Counted from the stretch's first letter, positions 39,214 to 49,145 are shown. The stretch: DNA of 64,000 nucleotides from Anaerolineaceae bacterium (GCA_016124855.1 WGMX01000008.1:1-64000); one strand, 5' to 3'. A program made the numbers and translations. Notes: generated from the letters alone by a model not told the origin.

Positions 39214-40482
39214 TTAGCCAGAAGTGTTAATTATCGGAACACTCTTGATGCTTCCGCGGAAAACCGTAAATTCGCTGTTTACCCAACCTTGACCAAATGT
39301 TCCTTCAACTAAGTACCAGACGCCATCTTTGGCAATGCCAATCACCGGAAGTTCGCTGCCACCGGGATAAGTCGCCAAAATTCCAAACTGCGATCCGGGA
39401 CCGCTGCGGACGTTCAAGAAACCTGTATTGATCACAATGTGCGGAACAGCCAATCCAAAAGAAACCGGCGCACCCCCGCCCCCGCCTTGGCCCAAATCAG
39501 ATGGAGAGGGAACGTTCTGCAATGAAGTTAAATCGATTTCATCAGTAGGAGTACCTGTGCGTCCGACCACTGCAGCAAACGGAACCCACCCCACCGTACC
39601 ATCACCCAGTTCGATTTTAACGAACTGACTATCTTTGCTAATATCTCTTAAAAATCCCTCACGACCCTCATTCAATACCGGCAGTTGTGCGCTGCCACCA
39701 CCGGGAAGATCACGCATAGCAATCGCATTTCCCCGGATTGAAACAACCTGTCCTGAAACACGGGATAGACGGATGAATAACTTCGGACCTTCAACCCAGC
39801 CGATACCAATATCGGGAATATCAAGCGCTACCCAGTTAACACCGTTTTTATCGTTAGAACTGCCCACAATGGTGTAATCAAAAGTGTCATCACGGAAAAG
39901 TGTTGTAATTGCCGGTGCACCGTCCATAGGTTGTGTGCGTGCATTAACAGCTTCCACGTTGACCATTCCACGGTAACGTTCACCGGGGCTAACACTGGCA
40001 ACGCGACCGCTCGGAAGCGTGAATCGCATTGGTGAACCCACAACTGGCGTATCCGAAGTTGTAGGTGCTCCCCCTCCACCACCTTGCCCAAGATCAGCCA
40101 ATCCCAAGGTGGTTGGCGTGGATTGTGCTGCTGCCGCAATAACTTGCTCCAGCGTCACCACAGGTACATTGGTAAAACTGCCACGCGGAGCTGTAAATTG
40201 GATATTAACCCAACCAACTCCAATCACCGTTGAAACTTGGAACCAAACATTGTCTTTTGCGCGCCCAATAACAGGTAGCTCTGTGCCGCCGACAACGGTG
40301 AGGAGGACAGAATACTGCACGCCCGGCCCGGTTCTTACGTTTAAAAAGCTGGTATTAACAATCAAGCTTGGCGAAACAAATTGAGCTTGTTGGTGTGGCG
40401 AGTCAGCTACCGCAACTGACATCGTGCCAAAGAAAATGGCTAGCAGTAATATGATAAAAGGCATTTTGGATCGAATTTTCAT
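39214..40482 (-). CDS. Secreted multi-SH3 (bacterial SH3) protein
   Basis: Signal peptide; SH3 units SFLNVRTGPGVQYSVL... and GFLNVRSGPGSQFGIL...; two DLGQGGGGGAP linkers. Confidence 0.85.
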   Translation of the reverse strand: MKIRSKMPFIILLLAIFFGTMSVAVADSPHQQAQFVSPSLIVNTSFLNVRTGPGVQYSVLLTVVGGTELPVIGRAKDNVWFQVSTVIGVGWVNIQFTAPRGSFTNVPVVTLEQVIAAAAQSTPTTLGLADLGQGGGGGAPTTSDTPVVGSPMRFTLPSGRVASVSPGERYRGMVNVEAVNARTQPMDGAPAITTLFRDDTFDYTIVGSSNDKNGVNWVALDIPDIGIGWVEGPKLFIRLSRVSGQVVSIRGNAIAMRDLPGGGSAQLPVLNEGREGFLRDISKDSQFVKIELGDGTVGWVPFAAVVGRTGTPTDEIDLTSLQNVPSPSDLGQGGGGGAPVSFGLAVPHIVINTGFLNVRSGPGSQFGILATYPGGSELPVIGIAKDGVWYLVEGTFGQGWVNSEFTVFRGSIKSVPIINTSG

Positions 40483-40690
40483 TCTTCATCTCCTGTTGCC
40501 AGTTTCTCTGGCTTGTGTGGGCAAAACCACTTGTATGTAGATACAGTACACGAATTCCATAAGTATAAATTAAAATACAAAATCGCGCTTGTACAATTTA
40601 CATTTTAATTGTTATCCATATTGAACCTATATTTCAACTAAAACGGTTTTGAGGATTGATTACATCTTTTCGACAACCGCAAAGCAAGTT

Positions 40691-42118
40691 ATGATGATGG
40701 TCTCACTTAGTTTTAAGCAAAAACATAAAGCAAGGTACATAGTGCTACCACACTTGGCTCGTCGCTCCCACAGTGAATTAAAGGGTCGACAAATAACTCA
40801 CATACTAAATACGCTCAATCAACACATGCAGCTTTACGGCTACAACCTGATTGAACTCCCGATAATAGATTCTGCGGATATTTTTCTGGTAAAAGCTGGC
40901 GACGAAATAATAAACAACCTATTTACGTTTGATCGGCGCGGAAAGCAATTTGCACTTCGCCCCGAATTTACCGCATCAGCCGCTGATTACTTTGCGCATT
41001 CTGAAGGCGATGCTGTGGCGCGATGGCAATTTTCCGGATCAATTTTTGAAGACAAATCCCACGAGTCTAATCCCGGCTATGAGCAATTAGGTATAGGAGC
41101 CGAGCTAATTGGATTAAGTGGAAGTTTGGCCGACGCAGAAATCATCGCGATGTCCGCAACAGGATTGCGCAAACTCGGTATTGTAGATGCGGCTATTACC
41201 ATCGGTCATGTTGGATTACTTCGCGAGTCAATTAGCCAATTTAACTTGGATGCGCGTACCCAGCGCTTTTTGCTCCATCATATTCCTGCTTTGAGCGATC
41301 CCAAAAAAGGTAAAAAATGGATTTTTGACCAATTTATTGCTCAGTTATCGTCTGTCAAAACAATCATTTCGTCCACAATTGACACCAACGTCGGTGAGCC
41401 CAACTCTAGTGCATCGTTGACGATGGGCGGCAGGACACAAGAAGATATTATGCGACGATTGGTCTTAAAACGGCAGCGTCTTGATGAGCGCGATAATGTT
41501 TATGCCGCTCTCAATTCCTTAGACGATTGGTGTCAGATTAGCGACACGCCACAGAAAACGTTCACTTATTTGTCGGCTTTGGTATCAGAAGACTCGGACG
41601 CTGCACGGTTATTAAAGGAGTGGCGCGAGACAATCGTGCTACTCGAAACCCATGAAATTCCCATACCGCAAATTACTATAAAGCCAAATCTTGCGCGCAG
41701 TTGGGACTATTATACCGGCATTGTATTTGAGCTGCACAGTAATGGAACACATCTAGGCGGTGGTGGTCGCTATGATGATCTAGCACAATTAATCGGCTCA
41801 CAAACAGGTACACCTGCGGTCGGGTACACATATTATGGTGACCGGCTTGTTAATGCGTTGGCACACACATCTTTGCCTTTTACCCCCCCAATTAGCATCA
41901 TCGCAAGACATGATGATATGCAAAGTGCCGCAAAATGGGCAACCCAAATCAGAAGTCTTGGGCTATCAGTTCAAATCTTACCGCAGTCAATGCAAAGTTC
42001 TACAAATCCACATCAGGTTTATTTAGAAAACGCATCAACTGCAAGTTTTCAGACGACCAAATATAATTTTCAGCAAATTGACCGCCTTATCAGCGACCTA
42101 AAGCAAATTGAACAATGA
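40691..42118 (+). CDS. hisZ: ATP phosphoribosyltransferase regulatory subunit (HisZ)/HisRS-like
   Basis: FALRPEFTASAADYFA, WDYYTGIVFELHSNGTHLGGGGRYDDL; ATGA overlap with hisG. ORF-track start at 40649 is a TTG. Confidence 0.85.
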   Translation: MMMVSLSFKQKHKARYIVLPHLARRSHSELKGRQITHILNTLNQHMQLYGYNLIELPIIDSADIFLVKAGDEIINNLFTFDRRGKQFALRPEFTASAADYFAHSEGDAVARWQFSGSIFEDKSHESNPGYEQLGIGAELIGLSGSLADAEIIAMSATGLRKLGIVDAAITIGHVGLLRESISQFNLDARTQRFLLHHIPALSDPKKGKKWIFDQFIAQLSSVKTIISSTIDTNVGEPNSSASLTMGGRTQEDIMRRLVLKRQRLDERDNVYAALNSLDDWCQISDTPQKTFTYLSALVSEDSDAARLLKEWRETIVLLETHEIPIPQITIKPNLARSWDYYTGIVFELHSNGTHLGGGGRYDDLAQLIGSQTGTPAVGYTYYGDRLVNALAHTSLPFTPPISIIARHDDMQSAAKWATQIRSLGLSVQILPQSMQSSTNPHQVYLENASTASFQTTKYNFQQIDRLISDLKQIEQ

Positions 42119-43125
42119 CTAAATCCCTTACATTGGCATTACCGAGCAAAGGCGCAATCGCCGAACCCACCATCAATTTCTTGCGAGACTGCGGATTGCG
42201 TGTTGAAAAGCCCAATCAACGCCAATACACAGGACTCATTCCCGCCATTCCTTCGCTAAGCGTTTTGTTCCAAAGAGTAACCGATGTTCTGTATAAAGTT
42301 GCGGATGGAACAGCTCAAATTGGAATTACAGGGCTTGATGTTGTAAAAGAAAATGCAGACACCAATGTGGTGGTCGTACACGACATGTTAGGCTTTGGGC
42401 ATTGCAGTTTAGTGGTGGCAGTTCCTGAAATGTGGGTTGATGTTGAGCATATGCCGGACTTGCTCGATGTCGCACTTGACTTTAGAGAGCTAAAACAACG
42501 AAACATCAGAATTGCCACTAAATACCCTGTTCTGGCACGTCAATTTCTGCACGAGCATGGAATTCATCATTTTACGCTTGTCAAAGCTGAAGGGGCAATT
42601 GAGGCCGCGCCAACATTAGGTTATGCCGACTTAATTATTGATTTGACACAAACTGGAACAACCTTGCGGGAAAATCACCTCAAAATACTGCCCGATGGAA
42701 TTATTATCGATTCGCAAGCCTGTTTAATTGCAAATCGGCAGGCACTTCAGCAAAATCCAGAATACCTCCACACACTGCGCATTCTCATCGAATATATTGA
42801 TGCTACTCAACATGGGCGCGGATACTTTCAACTTGTTGCGAACGTTAAAGGCAAATCAGCGGAAGACGTCGCCGAAAAAGTTGGAGCGAATCCCATAACC
42901 CGGGGTTTACAAGGCCCTACAATTTCACAGATATATCCAATAAGTAATCAACTTGGAGGTAACGAACACTGGTTTACAGTAACTATTATTGTTGCTAATG
43001 CTCATTTACTGCCTGCAATGGAACATATACGATCCATTGGTGGTTCCGAGACAATCGTAAGTCCCGTACGTTACATATTCTTGGAGCAGTCCCCAATTTT
43101 TCAACAACTTCTAAAACGCCTATAG
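42115..43125 (+). CDS. hisG: ATP phosphoribosyltransferase HisG, long form
   Basis: LTLALPSKGAIAEPTINFL, IGITGLDVV, ADLIIDLTQTGTTLRENHL. C-terminal HisG_C-like LVANVKGKSAEDVAEKV...GLQGPTISQIYP...LLPAMEHIRSIGGSETIV. Confidence 0.92.
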   Translation: MTKSLTLALPSKGAIAEPTINFLRDCGLRVEKPNQRQYTGLIPAIPSLSVLFQRVTDVLYKVADGTAQIGITGLDVVKENADTNVVVVHDMLGFGHCSLVVAVPEMWVDVEHMPDLLDVALDFRELKQRNIRIATKYPVLARQFLHEHGIHHFTLVKAEGAIEAAPTLGYADLIIDLTQTGTTLRENHLKILPDGIIIDSQACLIANRQALQQNPEYLHTLRILIEYIDATQHGRGYFQLVANVKGKSAEDVAEKVGANPITRGLQGPTISQIYPISNQLGGNEHWFTVTIIVANAHLLPAMEHIRSIGGSETIVSPVRYIFLEQSPIFQQLLKRL

Positions 43126-43139
43126 AGCACTGATCGATC

Positions 43140-44381
43140 TTAGATGGTATCCAGTATTTGATCAATCTTGCTGCGCTTATTGATACTTTCAGAACCCATC
43201 TCAACAGCCATAGCTAACCCTAATAGCGAGATTTCAGGTGGGAACTTTTGCGAATCGGTCAGATTCATGGTTAGGAATGGGCAGCAGAACAATGCTGTCT
43301 TGAGATATTCACGCCAATTATCCGGAAGCAAAGACTCTTCTCGTAACTTTCTAAATAAAGGCGTAACAACATGATTCAATTTGCTCTCTAGAAACATTTC
43401 GCGAACGGGATTGAGACTATAATCATGCCGAACCACAATAGATTGACCGCGTCTTTCCATCTGTATGTGCAGTGAATCTAGCTTGATTTTTGGGAAATAC
43501 ATCCACATCGCAAAAACGTTATGAAACAATGGCTTCGTCAAATCCAGTAACGGTGAATGTCGTCCAGCAAACGCTGGATCAAAATAAAGTAATGTAGGAG
43601 GAGTTGTATCCTGCTGAAAAAACACGTTGCCGTTATGGGCGTCACCATGTCCAATTACGGAAATACCCCCCACATTTGGGTTTAGAAGTTTGACAGCCCG
43701 ATGAATGATTTGCTCAATTGTATCCTCGTAAACCTGATCATTCACTACCCAATGGGTGTTCCGAATTTCTTCCATCGAGTATGTACCCATCGGCAGTTTA
43801 ATCTGTGGATAATCCCCGGTTTCAGGTTGGCCATAGAAACGGGTCAATCGTCCACCTGTCAGCCGATGATAAAACAATTGATGGATAGGCGATTTATTTG
43901 CTTCGTTCGACGTTTGAGAAGAGAAACTGCGCCTATAAAGATCAAACAACTGCCTATCTGACTGTTGTTGTGCCGCAGATAAATCCGGAAAAAATGATTT
44001 GTCCCCACGCTCAATCATCCACGCAGCATCAAATACAGAAATACTATTAATGACTTCATAAATGAGAAGCTGCTTCCCAACATCGGTCGAACTAAATATT
44101 GGTCGAATTATTGGGTAACCGGCTTCAGCTAATCGACCTGCATTATAGTACTCACTAATTACCGTATCTGGTTCTGTGTGGGTTTTAAAAAATAATCGCT
44201 TACCACCTGACAAAGTAATATATCCATTGAAGGAATTGAGTGACACAGCTAATGGGCGTAACTCCACTTTTTCTACATCTGTTGAATAAATCTCATGTAA
44301 AAAAGACTTGAGAAGAGTCTCGGCCTCATTTTTGTTTTTAAATTGTAATGTCTGGATGCGTTGGAGCAAATCACCGCTCAT
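43140..44381 (-). CDS. Aminoglycoside phosphotransferase/choline kinase-like protein
   Basis: Kinase-like motifs VIGHGDAHNGNVFF and LYFDPAFAGRHSPLLDLTK. Confidence 0.75.
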   Translation of the reverse strand: MSGDLLQRIQTLQFKNKNEAETLLKSFLHEIYSTDVEKVELRPLAVSLNSFNGYITLSGGKRLFFKTHTEPDTVISEYYNAGRLAEAGYPIIRPIFSSTDVGKQLLIYEVINSISVFDAAWMIERGDKSFFPDLSAAQQQSDRQLFDLYRRSFSSQTSNEANKSPIHQLFYHRLTGGRLTRFYGQPETGDYPQIKLPMGTYSMEEIRNTHWVVNDQVYEDTIEQIIHRAVKLLNPNVGGISVIGHGDAHNGNVFFQQDTTPPTLLYFDPAFAGRHSPLLDLTKPLFHNVFAMWMYFPKIKLDSLHIQMERRGQSIVVRHDYSLNPVREMFLESKLNHVVTPLFRKLREESLLPDNWREYLKTALFCCPFLTMNLTDSQKFPPEISLLGLAMAVEMGSESINKRSKIDQILDTI

Positions 44382-44587
44382 AAGACCATATTCTCATTGC
44401 TTTTCCGGATAGCCATTGCAAATGAAGTAAAACCTTCAGAATCTACGCATACAATTGTAATTCATCGCTGTTTTGTATTGCCTTGTCTCTAAATGTACCT
44501 CACCCTAGTCCTGCATAAGCAGCTTAAGAAACTCATAAACGCTAACCGAAGAACACATGTCGATAAATCGAATGTATGGTAAAGAAA

Positions 44588-45790
44588 TTATGCGTGTGTC
44601 AAGTTCTCATAAATAGGTTCTGAGCGTCGGTGGTTTCCATCCCAGCGGATGTCGGGGATAAGGATATGTTGCTTCGCTAAGATTCGATCACGATAATGCA
44701 ATAAATCGGTCAGCATAAGCCTTATTTCGCCATGTATATTTCCGGATGGTTTGTAACCCAGTTGAACAAGCTTTTGCCGATCAGGGTTGTAGTAATGTTT
44801 GTCAGCTTCGGTGCGCGGGTTATCGAAGTGCTTTATATCGACATGAATCCCCATATCGTTTGCAACCGATTGAACAATAGTTGCTAATGATTCAATACTA
44901 TAAGTTTCGTCAAATTGATTGAAAACCCTATATTCACCCATTTGAGGCGGGTTTTCGATACTCAAGGTGATGCATTGTATCGAATCGCGCAAGGGTAAAA
45001 AGCCTCGCGTTTGTGAGCCCCCACCAAACAACGTCAGCGGATGTTCAATAACAGCCTGACAGCAGAAACGGTTGATGGCCGTGCCAAAACACTGGTCGAA
45101 ATCTAATCTACTATGAAGGCGCGGATCATCTCCCATTTCATCAATTTGAGTACCGAACACGACCCCTTGCATGATATCGGTCGCGCGCAGACCCCAAACT
45201 CGACACGCAAACATCGTATTATGAGAATCATGAACCTTACTCAAATGATAAAAACTATTGGCCTGACGGGGAAACGGTAAAGTATCTCTACGGCCTCGAT
45301 ACTCGACCTCAAAAAAACCTTCAGGTATATCGATATTGGGCGTACCGTATTCACCCATTGTCCCTAACTTGATGAGATGGGCGTTTGGACAGACTTCCTT
45401 AATTGCCCAAAGTAAATTGAGACTGCCGACAACGTTATTCTGTTGAGTAAAAACCGAATGAGACTGATCCATCATCGAGTATGGCGCAGAAGGCATCTCA
45501 CCGAGGTGTACGATTGCTTCCGGCTGAAATTCGGCTAGAAACGATCTCAAAAAACCATAATCTCGCAGATCACCCTTTTGAAATTGAAGGGAAACGCCGT
45601 ATTTCTCGCGTAAAGCCTGTAGGCGCTCGTCAATTGAAGCAATTGGCATGGCGCTGTGACTGCCAATTTCCTCAACCCACTGCCGGCGCAAAAACATATC
45701 TGCACCGGCAATAACATGATGACGAGCAGCAAGATATTGAGCTAATGACCAACCTAAGTAGCCATCGATACCTGCGATAAATACCCTCAT
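44588..45790 (-). CDS. sqdB: UDP-sulfoquinovose synthase-like NAD-dependent epimerase (SqdB)
   Basis: GIDGYLGWSLAQYLAARHHV, VHLGEMPSAPYSM, LGTMGEYGTPNIDIPEG, SFYHLSKVHDS (YxxxK), GVVFGTQIDE...LDFDQCFGTAINRFCCQAVIEHPLTLFGGGSQTRGFL. Confidence 0.82.
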   Translation of the reverse strand: MRVFIAGIDGYLGWSLAQYLAARHHVIAGADMFLRRQWVEEIGSHSAMPIASIDERLQALREKYGVSLQFQKGDLRDYGFLRSFLAEFQPEAIVHLGEMPSAPYSMMDQSHSVFTQQNNVVGSLNLLWAIKEVCPNAHLIKLGTMGEYGTPNIDIPEGFFEVEYRGRRDTLPFPRQANSFYHLSKVHDSHNTMFACRVWGLRATDIMQGVVFGTQIDEMGDDPRLHSRLDFDQCFGTAINRFCCQAVIEHPLTLFGGGSQTRGFLPLRDSIQCITLSIENPPQMGEYRVFNQFDETYSIESLATIVQSVANDMGIHVDIKHFDNPRTEADKHYYNPDRQKLVQLGYKPSGNIHGEIRLMLTDLLHYRDRILAKQHILIPDIRWDGNHRRSEPIYENLTHA

Positions 45791-45859
45791 GATGGCTCCC
45801 TAAAGCAAATAAGGTGATGTTGCGCATTGTCATCAAATAAGTATGTCTAATGCATCGGA

Positions 45860-46942
45860 CTAAACTGACGACATACCAACTTCCGGCTGAAACGCCTCCA
45901 AATACCCTTTTACGGCAAGTAGCTCCGCATTTAATATGCTGCATCCTGCGGCACCACGAATAGTATTATGAGACAGCGCAACAAACTTGTAACCCAGAAT
46001 CGGACATTCACGTAGACGACCTATCGACGTTGACATACCATTTCCCGCGTTTCGATCCCGACGTGTTTGTGGACGGTCAACCTGTGGTAGGTAGTATAAA
46101 GGATGCTCAGGGGCGCTTGGCAAATTCGCGACCACGTCAGGTGCAACAAAGTTCTTCCATGTATCGATAATTTCATCTAGACCCGGTTTGGCCGCTAATT
46201 CAATTGATACATTGACGAGATGACCATCTACGACAGGCACTCGGTTGCAAGAGGCGCTCACGGTGGATTTCAGCCAGTTTACACGTGCATCTGCATAATC
46301 GCCCAACATCCGTAGAGTTTCTGTTTCAAGTTTCTGTTCATCGCCGCTTACATAGGGAATCATATTATCAAGTATGTCGAGCGATGCCACACCCGGATAC
46401 CCGGCTCCACTGATTGCTTGAGCGCTTACAATCAACATTTTGTTGATGCCAAATTTGCGTAATGGCGCGAGAGCCATCACTACCGGCATAGCAGTACAGT
46501 TCGAATTCGCAACAACAGCGCCCGTTTTCCATCCGCGATTTTCGCGCTGAATGTCAATAAGCTGGATATGGTCGGCGTTTGCTTCTGGCAAGAGCAATGG
46601 TACATCTTCAACCATACGATTACTGGCTGCATTAGTACAGACCACATGCCCCTTGTCCGCGAGTTCAACCTCGCGAGTTTCGGCTGCTTCTTTAGGCAAA
46701 GCCGAAAACAACAGCTGCGATTCAAATTCCCCATCAAGGGGTTTGACAGTCAAGTTTGCAACACTGTCTGGCACGCTGCCGTCGAGCACCCAGTTGGTGA
46801 TTTCACCATATGGCTGTCCAGCGCTGCGACTTGAACCAATGACCTCTGCTACGTAAAACCAAGGATGATTATCTAAAAGCTGGATAAAACGTTGTCCTAC
46901 AGCGCCTGTTGCACCAAGAACTGCTACACCGAGTTTCTCCAT
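45860..46942 (-). CDS. asd: Aspartate-semialdehyde dehydrogenase, archaeal/fungal-type
   Basis: VAVLGATGAVGQRFIQLLDNHPWF, ANSNCTAMP, SGAGYPGV, SASCNRVPVVDGH, DRNAGNGMSTSIGRLRECP, HNTIRGAAGCSILNAEL. Confidence 0.93.
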   Translation of the reverse strand: MEKLGVAVLGATGAVGQRFIQLLDNHPWFYVAEVIGSSRSAGQPYGEITNWVLDGSVPDSVANLTVKPLDGEFESQLLFSALPKEAAETREVELADKGHVVCTNAASNRMVEDVPLLLPEANADHIQLIDIQRENRGWKTGAVVANSNCTAMPVVMALAPLRKFGINKMLIVSAQAISGAGYPGVASLDILDNMIPYVSGDEQKLETETLRMLGDYADARVNWLKSTVSASCNRVPVVDGHLVNVSIELAAKPGLDEIIDTWKNFVAPDVVANLPSAPEHPLYYLPQVDRPQTRRDRNAGNGMSTSIGRLRECPILGYKFVALSHNTIRGAAGCSILNAELLAVKGYLEAFQPEVGMSSV

Positions 46943-46961
46943 ATATTCCTCTTATCTAAGA

Positions 46962-47804
46962 TTAAATACCGACAGTTTCGCTGCCGGTCTTGACGGCTGG
47001 ATACGAACCAAGCATTTTCACAAAGGATGCGCGTTGTAGAAGCCTTGCCAACGCTTCTTGGCATACTGGGTCTTGCCAATGTCCCTCAAAATCCAGATAA
47101 AAAACAGGCTCCCACGGTCGGTTGCGACGTGGACGCGATTCAATCTTGGTTAGGTTAAGTCCTCTGGTTGCAAATTCGCCGATACAGTCATACAAAGCTG
47201 CGGGACGATGTCTTGTCGCAAAAATGAGAGAGGTTTTATTATACTCACCTCTAGGCGGGTCATCATGCCCCAATACCAGAAAACGGGTGAAATTAAAGGA
47301 GACATCCTCAATCTGCGTTGCCAGAATGTCGAGCTTATAGAGTTCACCGGCCAATTCACTAGCAATCGCTCCAACGCCCGGAACAGGGTTGTTGGCAATG
47401 TCTTGAGCCGAACCAGCAGTGTCATACCACGGCATCGGTTTCAAATTATTCCGCCGTAAAAACTGATCACACTGCGCTAAAGCCTGAGGATGTGATCGCA
47501 CGGTATGTAAATCTTCAATCTTTTGACCGTTTGTCGTTAGTAGGGCGTGATGCACATGAAAATATACTTCCGCCTGTATTAGAAGATCATAATCCATCAA
47601 TAATTCATAAGCCTGACTGACTGCCCCTGCTAATGCGTTCTCAATAGGCATAACCGCATATTTAACTTGCTTCGATTGAATTACAGCGAATAGATCCTGA
47701 AGGGTCTCGCATGGCTTAACTTCAACCCCATCACCAAAAAATTGTCGAAGAGCTTGTTCAGAATAAGCACCATGTATTCCCTGAAATGCAACAATGTCTA
47801 CCAC
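46962..47804 (-). CDS. pheA: Prephenate dehydratase
   Basis: FQGIHGAYSEQALRQFFG, MPIENALAGAV, SHPQALAQC, ACT ESRPRRNRPWEPVFYLDFEGH. Confidence 0.94.
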   Translation of the reverse strand: MVDIVAFQGIHGAYSEQALRQFFGDGVEVKPCETLQDLFAVIQSKQVKYAVMPIENALAGAVSQAYELLMDYDLLIQAEVYFHVHHALLTTNGQKIEDLHTVRSHPQALAQCDQFLRRNNLKPMPWYDTAGSAQDIANNPVPGVGAIASELAGELYKLDILATQIEDVSFNFTRFLVLGHDDPPRGEYNKTSLIFATRHRPAALYDCIGEFATRGLNLTKIESRPRRNRPWEPVFYLDFEGHWQDPVCQEALARLLQRASFVKMLGSYPAVKTGSETVGI

Positions 47805-47988
47805 TTACTTTGACTCTCAATCTGTGAAACGTGAATTTATGGATTATTTTAGTTGTTGACGTTGTTCGAGATGGTAGCATATGAGCATATACCCGTCAAT
47901 TACAGTCTATACAGCCATTTGACAACCCCATTCAGCCAATGATAGAATTTTTATGATTTGTGTAATAGAAATTACGGTGGATTGAATC

Positions 47989-48633
47989 ATGCAGGAAACT
48001 CGCCAATATATCCTCGACATCCTTAGGGAAAAAGGTCAGGCGACAGTTGATGAGATGGTCGGCGATTTGCAAAAGCGACGAGGCAGTGCCATTACCGCAG
48101 TAACAGTTCGGCACCATTTAAATGAACTGCTTAAAGAAGAATTAATCACCACTACGGATCTCAAACATCGCGACACGCCCGGTCGGCCGCAACATGTATA
48201 TATATTAACTACAGCCGCCATTTCACATTTTCCGAATAATTATCAGCCCCTAGTTAACCATTTACTTGAACAGCTTTCAAATTCCTTTCCGGGTAATGAA
48301 ATCAATGTTGTGTTCGAAGGCATTGCAGATAGTATGGCAGCAAACGCCGCTATTCCGGCACTATCGGTTTCTGAGCGGCTAAATTATGTAGTACAGTATC
48401 TGAATGATCATGGCTACAATGCCCATTGGGAAAATAACGGTCATGGTTTCACGCTGCACACAACAAATTGCCCGTATCATCAAGTTGCGAAAGACAATAG
48501 AATCCTGTGCGAAATGGATATGCGATTGGTATCATCCCTTTTAGGTGTTGTACCCCGTTTGATATCGCGCATTTCAGATGGAGATGCCTCTTGTTCGTAT
48601 TTCATCCCTGATAACAGCAGTGCTAGAACCTAG
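47989..48633 (+). CDS. SufR-like winged-helix regulator with Fe-S-type cysteines
   Basis: HTH AVTVRHHLNELLKEELI; C-terminal C-x12-C (CPYHQVAKDNRILC) plus a later Cys. Confidence 0.8.
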   Translation: MQETRQYILDILREKGQATVDEMVGDLQKRRGSAITAVTVRHHLNELLKEELITTTDLKHRDTPGRPQHVYILTTAAISHFPNNYQPLVNHLLEQLSNSFPGNEINVVFEGIADSMAANAAIPALSVSERLNYVVQYLNDHGYNAHWENNGHGFTLHTTNCPYHQVAKDNRILCEMDMRLVSSLLGVVPRLISRISDGDASCSYFIPDNSSART

Positions 48634-48657
48634 TTTTTATGATTGCGGTCTTTTTAA

Positions 48658-48686
48658 TTGACCTTTCTCCAACGTCATGTTATAGT
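48658..48686 (+). promoter_or_regulatory. Sigma70-like promoter of the A-type Fe-S carrier gene
   Basis: TTGACC (48658-48663), 17-nt spacer, TATAGT (48681-48686). Confidence 0.7.
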
Positions 48687-48722
48687 ATTTTGAAAAGTTG
48701 ATCACATTCAGGAGTAAATCTC

Positions 48723-49145
48723 ATGGCAGTTATCGAGCAGGAAGTCATGCCAACCACAATCGACATTACGCCGATTTTGTCTGTTACCCCTGCGGCTGTT
48801 GAAGTTATTCGCAATCTTCTCCAACAACGCAACATCCCGAACCATTCACTACGTGTATTTGTTTCGGGCGGAGGTTGCTCTGGAATGCAATATGGCATGG
48901 CGTTTGAAGAGTCCCCAAAGGAATTTGACAAAGTTGTAGCCATGGACGGTGTTTCACTCATTGTTGACTCGACCAGCCTAATGTATCTGCAAGGCGCAAC
49001 GATTGATTATGTTGATAGTCTCATGGGCGGCGGATTCCGTATTGAGAATCCTAACGCGGTTTCAAGCTGCGGTTGCGGTAGTTCATTCCGCACAAGCAGC
49101 AGCGGCGGTGAAAGCTCAGGTGGTTGCGGTAGTTGCAGTCACTAA
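48723..49145 (+). CDS. A-type iron-sulfur carrier (IscA/ErpA/HesB) with Cys-containing C-terminal extension
   Basis: LRVFVSGGGCSGMQYGMAFEE...SCGCGSSF, then RTSSSGGESSGGCGSCSH. Confidence 0.93.
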   Translation: MAVIEQEVMPTTIDITPILSVTPAAVEVIRNLLQQRNIPNHSLRVFVSGGGCSGMQYGMAFEESPKEFDKVVAMDGVSLIVDSTSLMYLQGATIDYVDSLMGGGFRIENPNAVSSCGCGSSFRTSSSGGESSGGCGSCSH

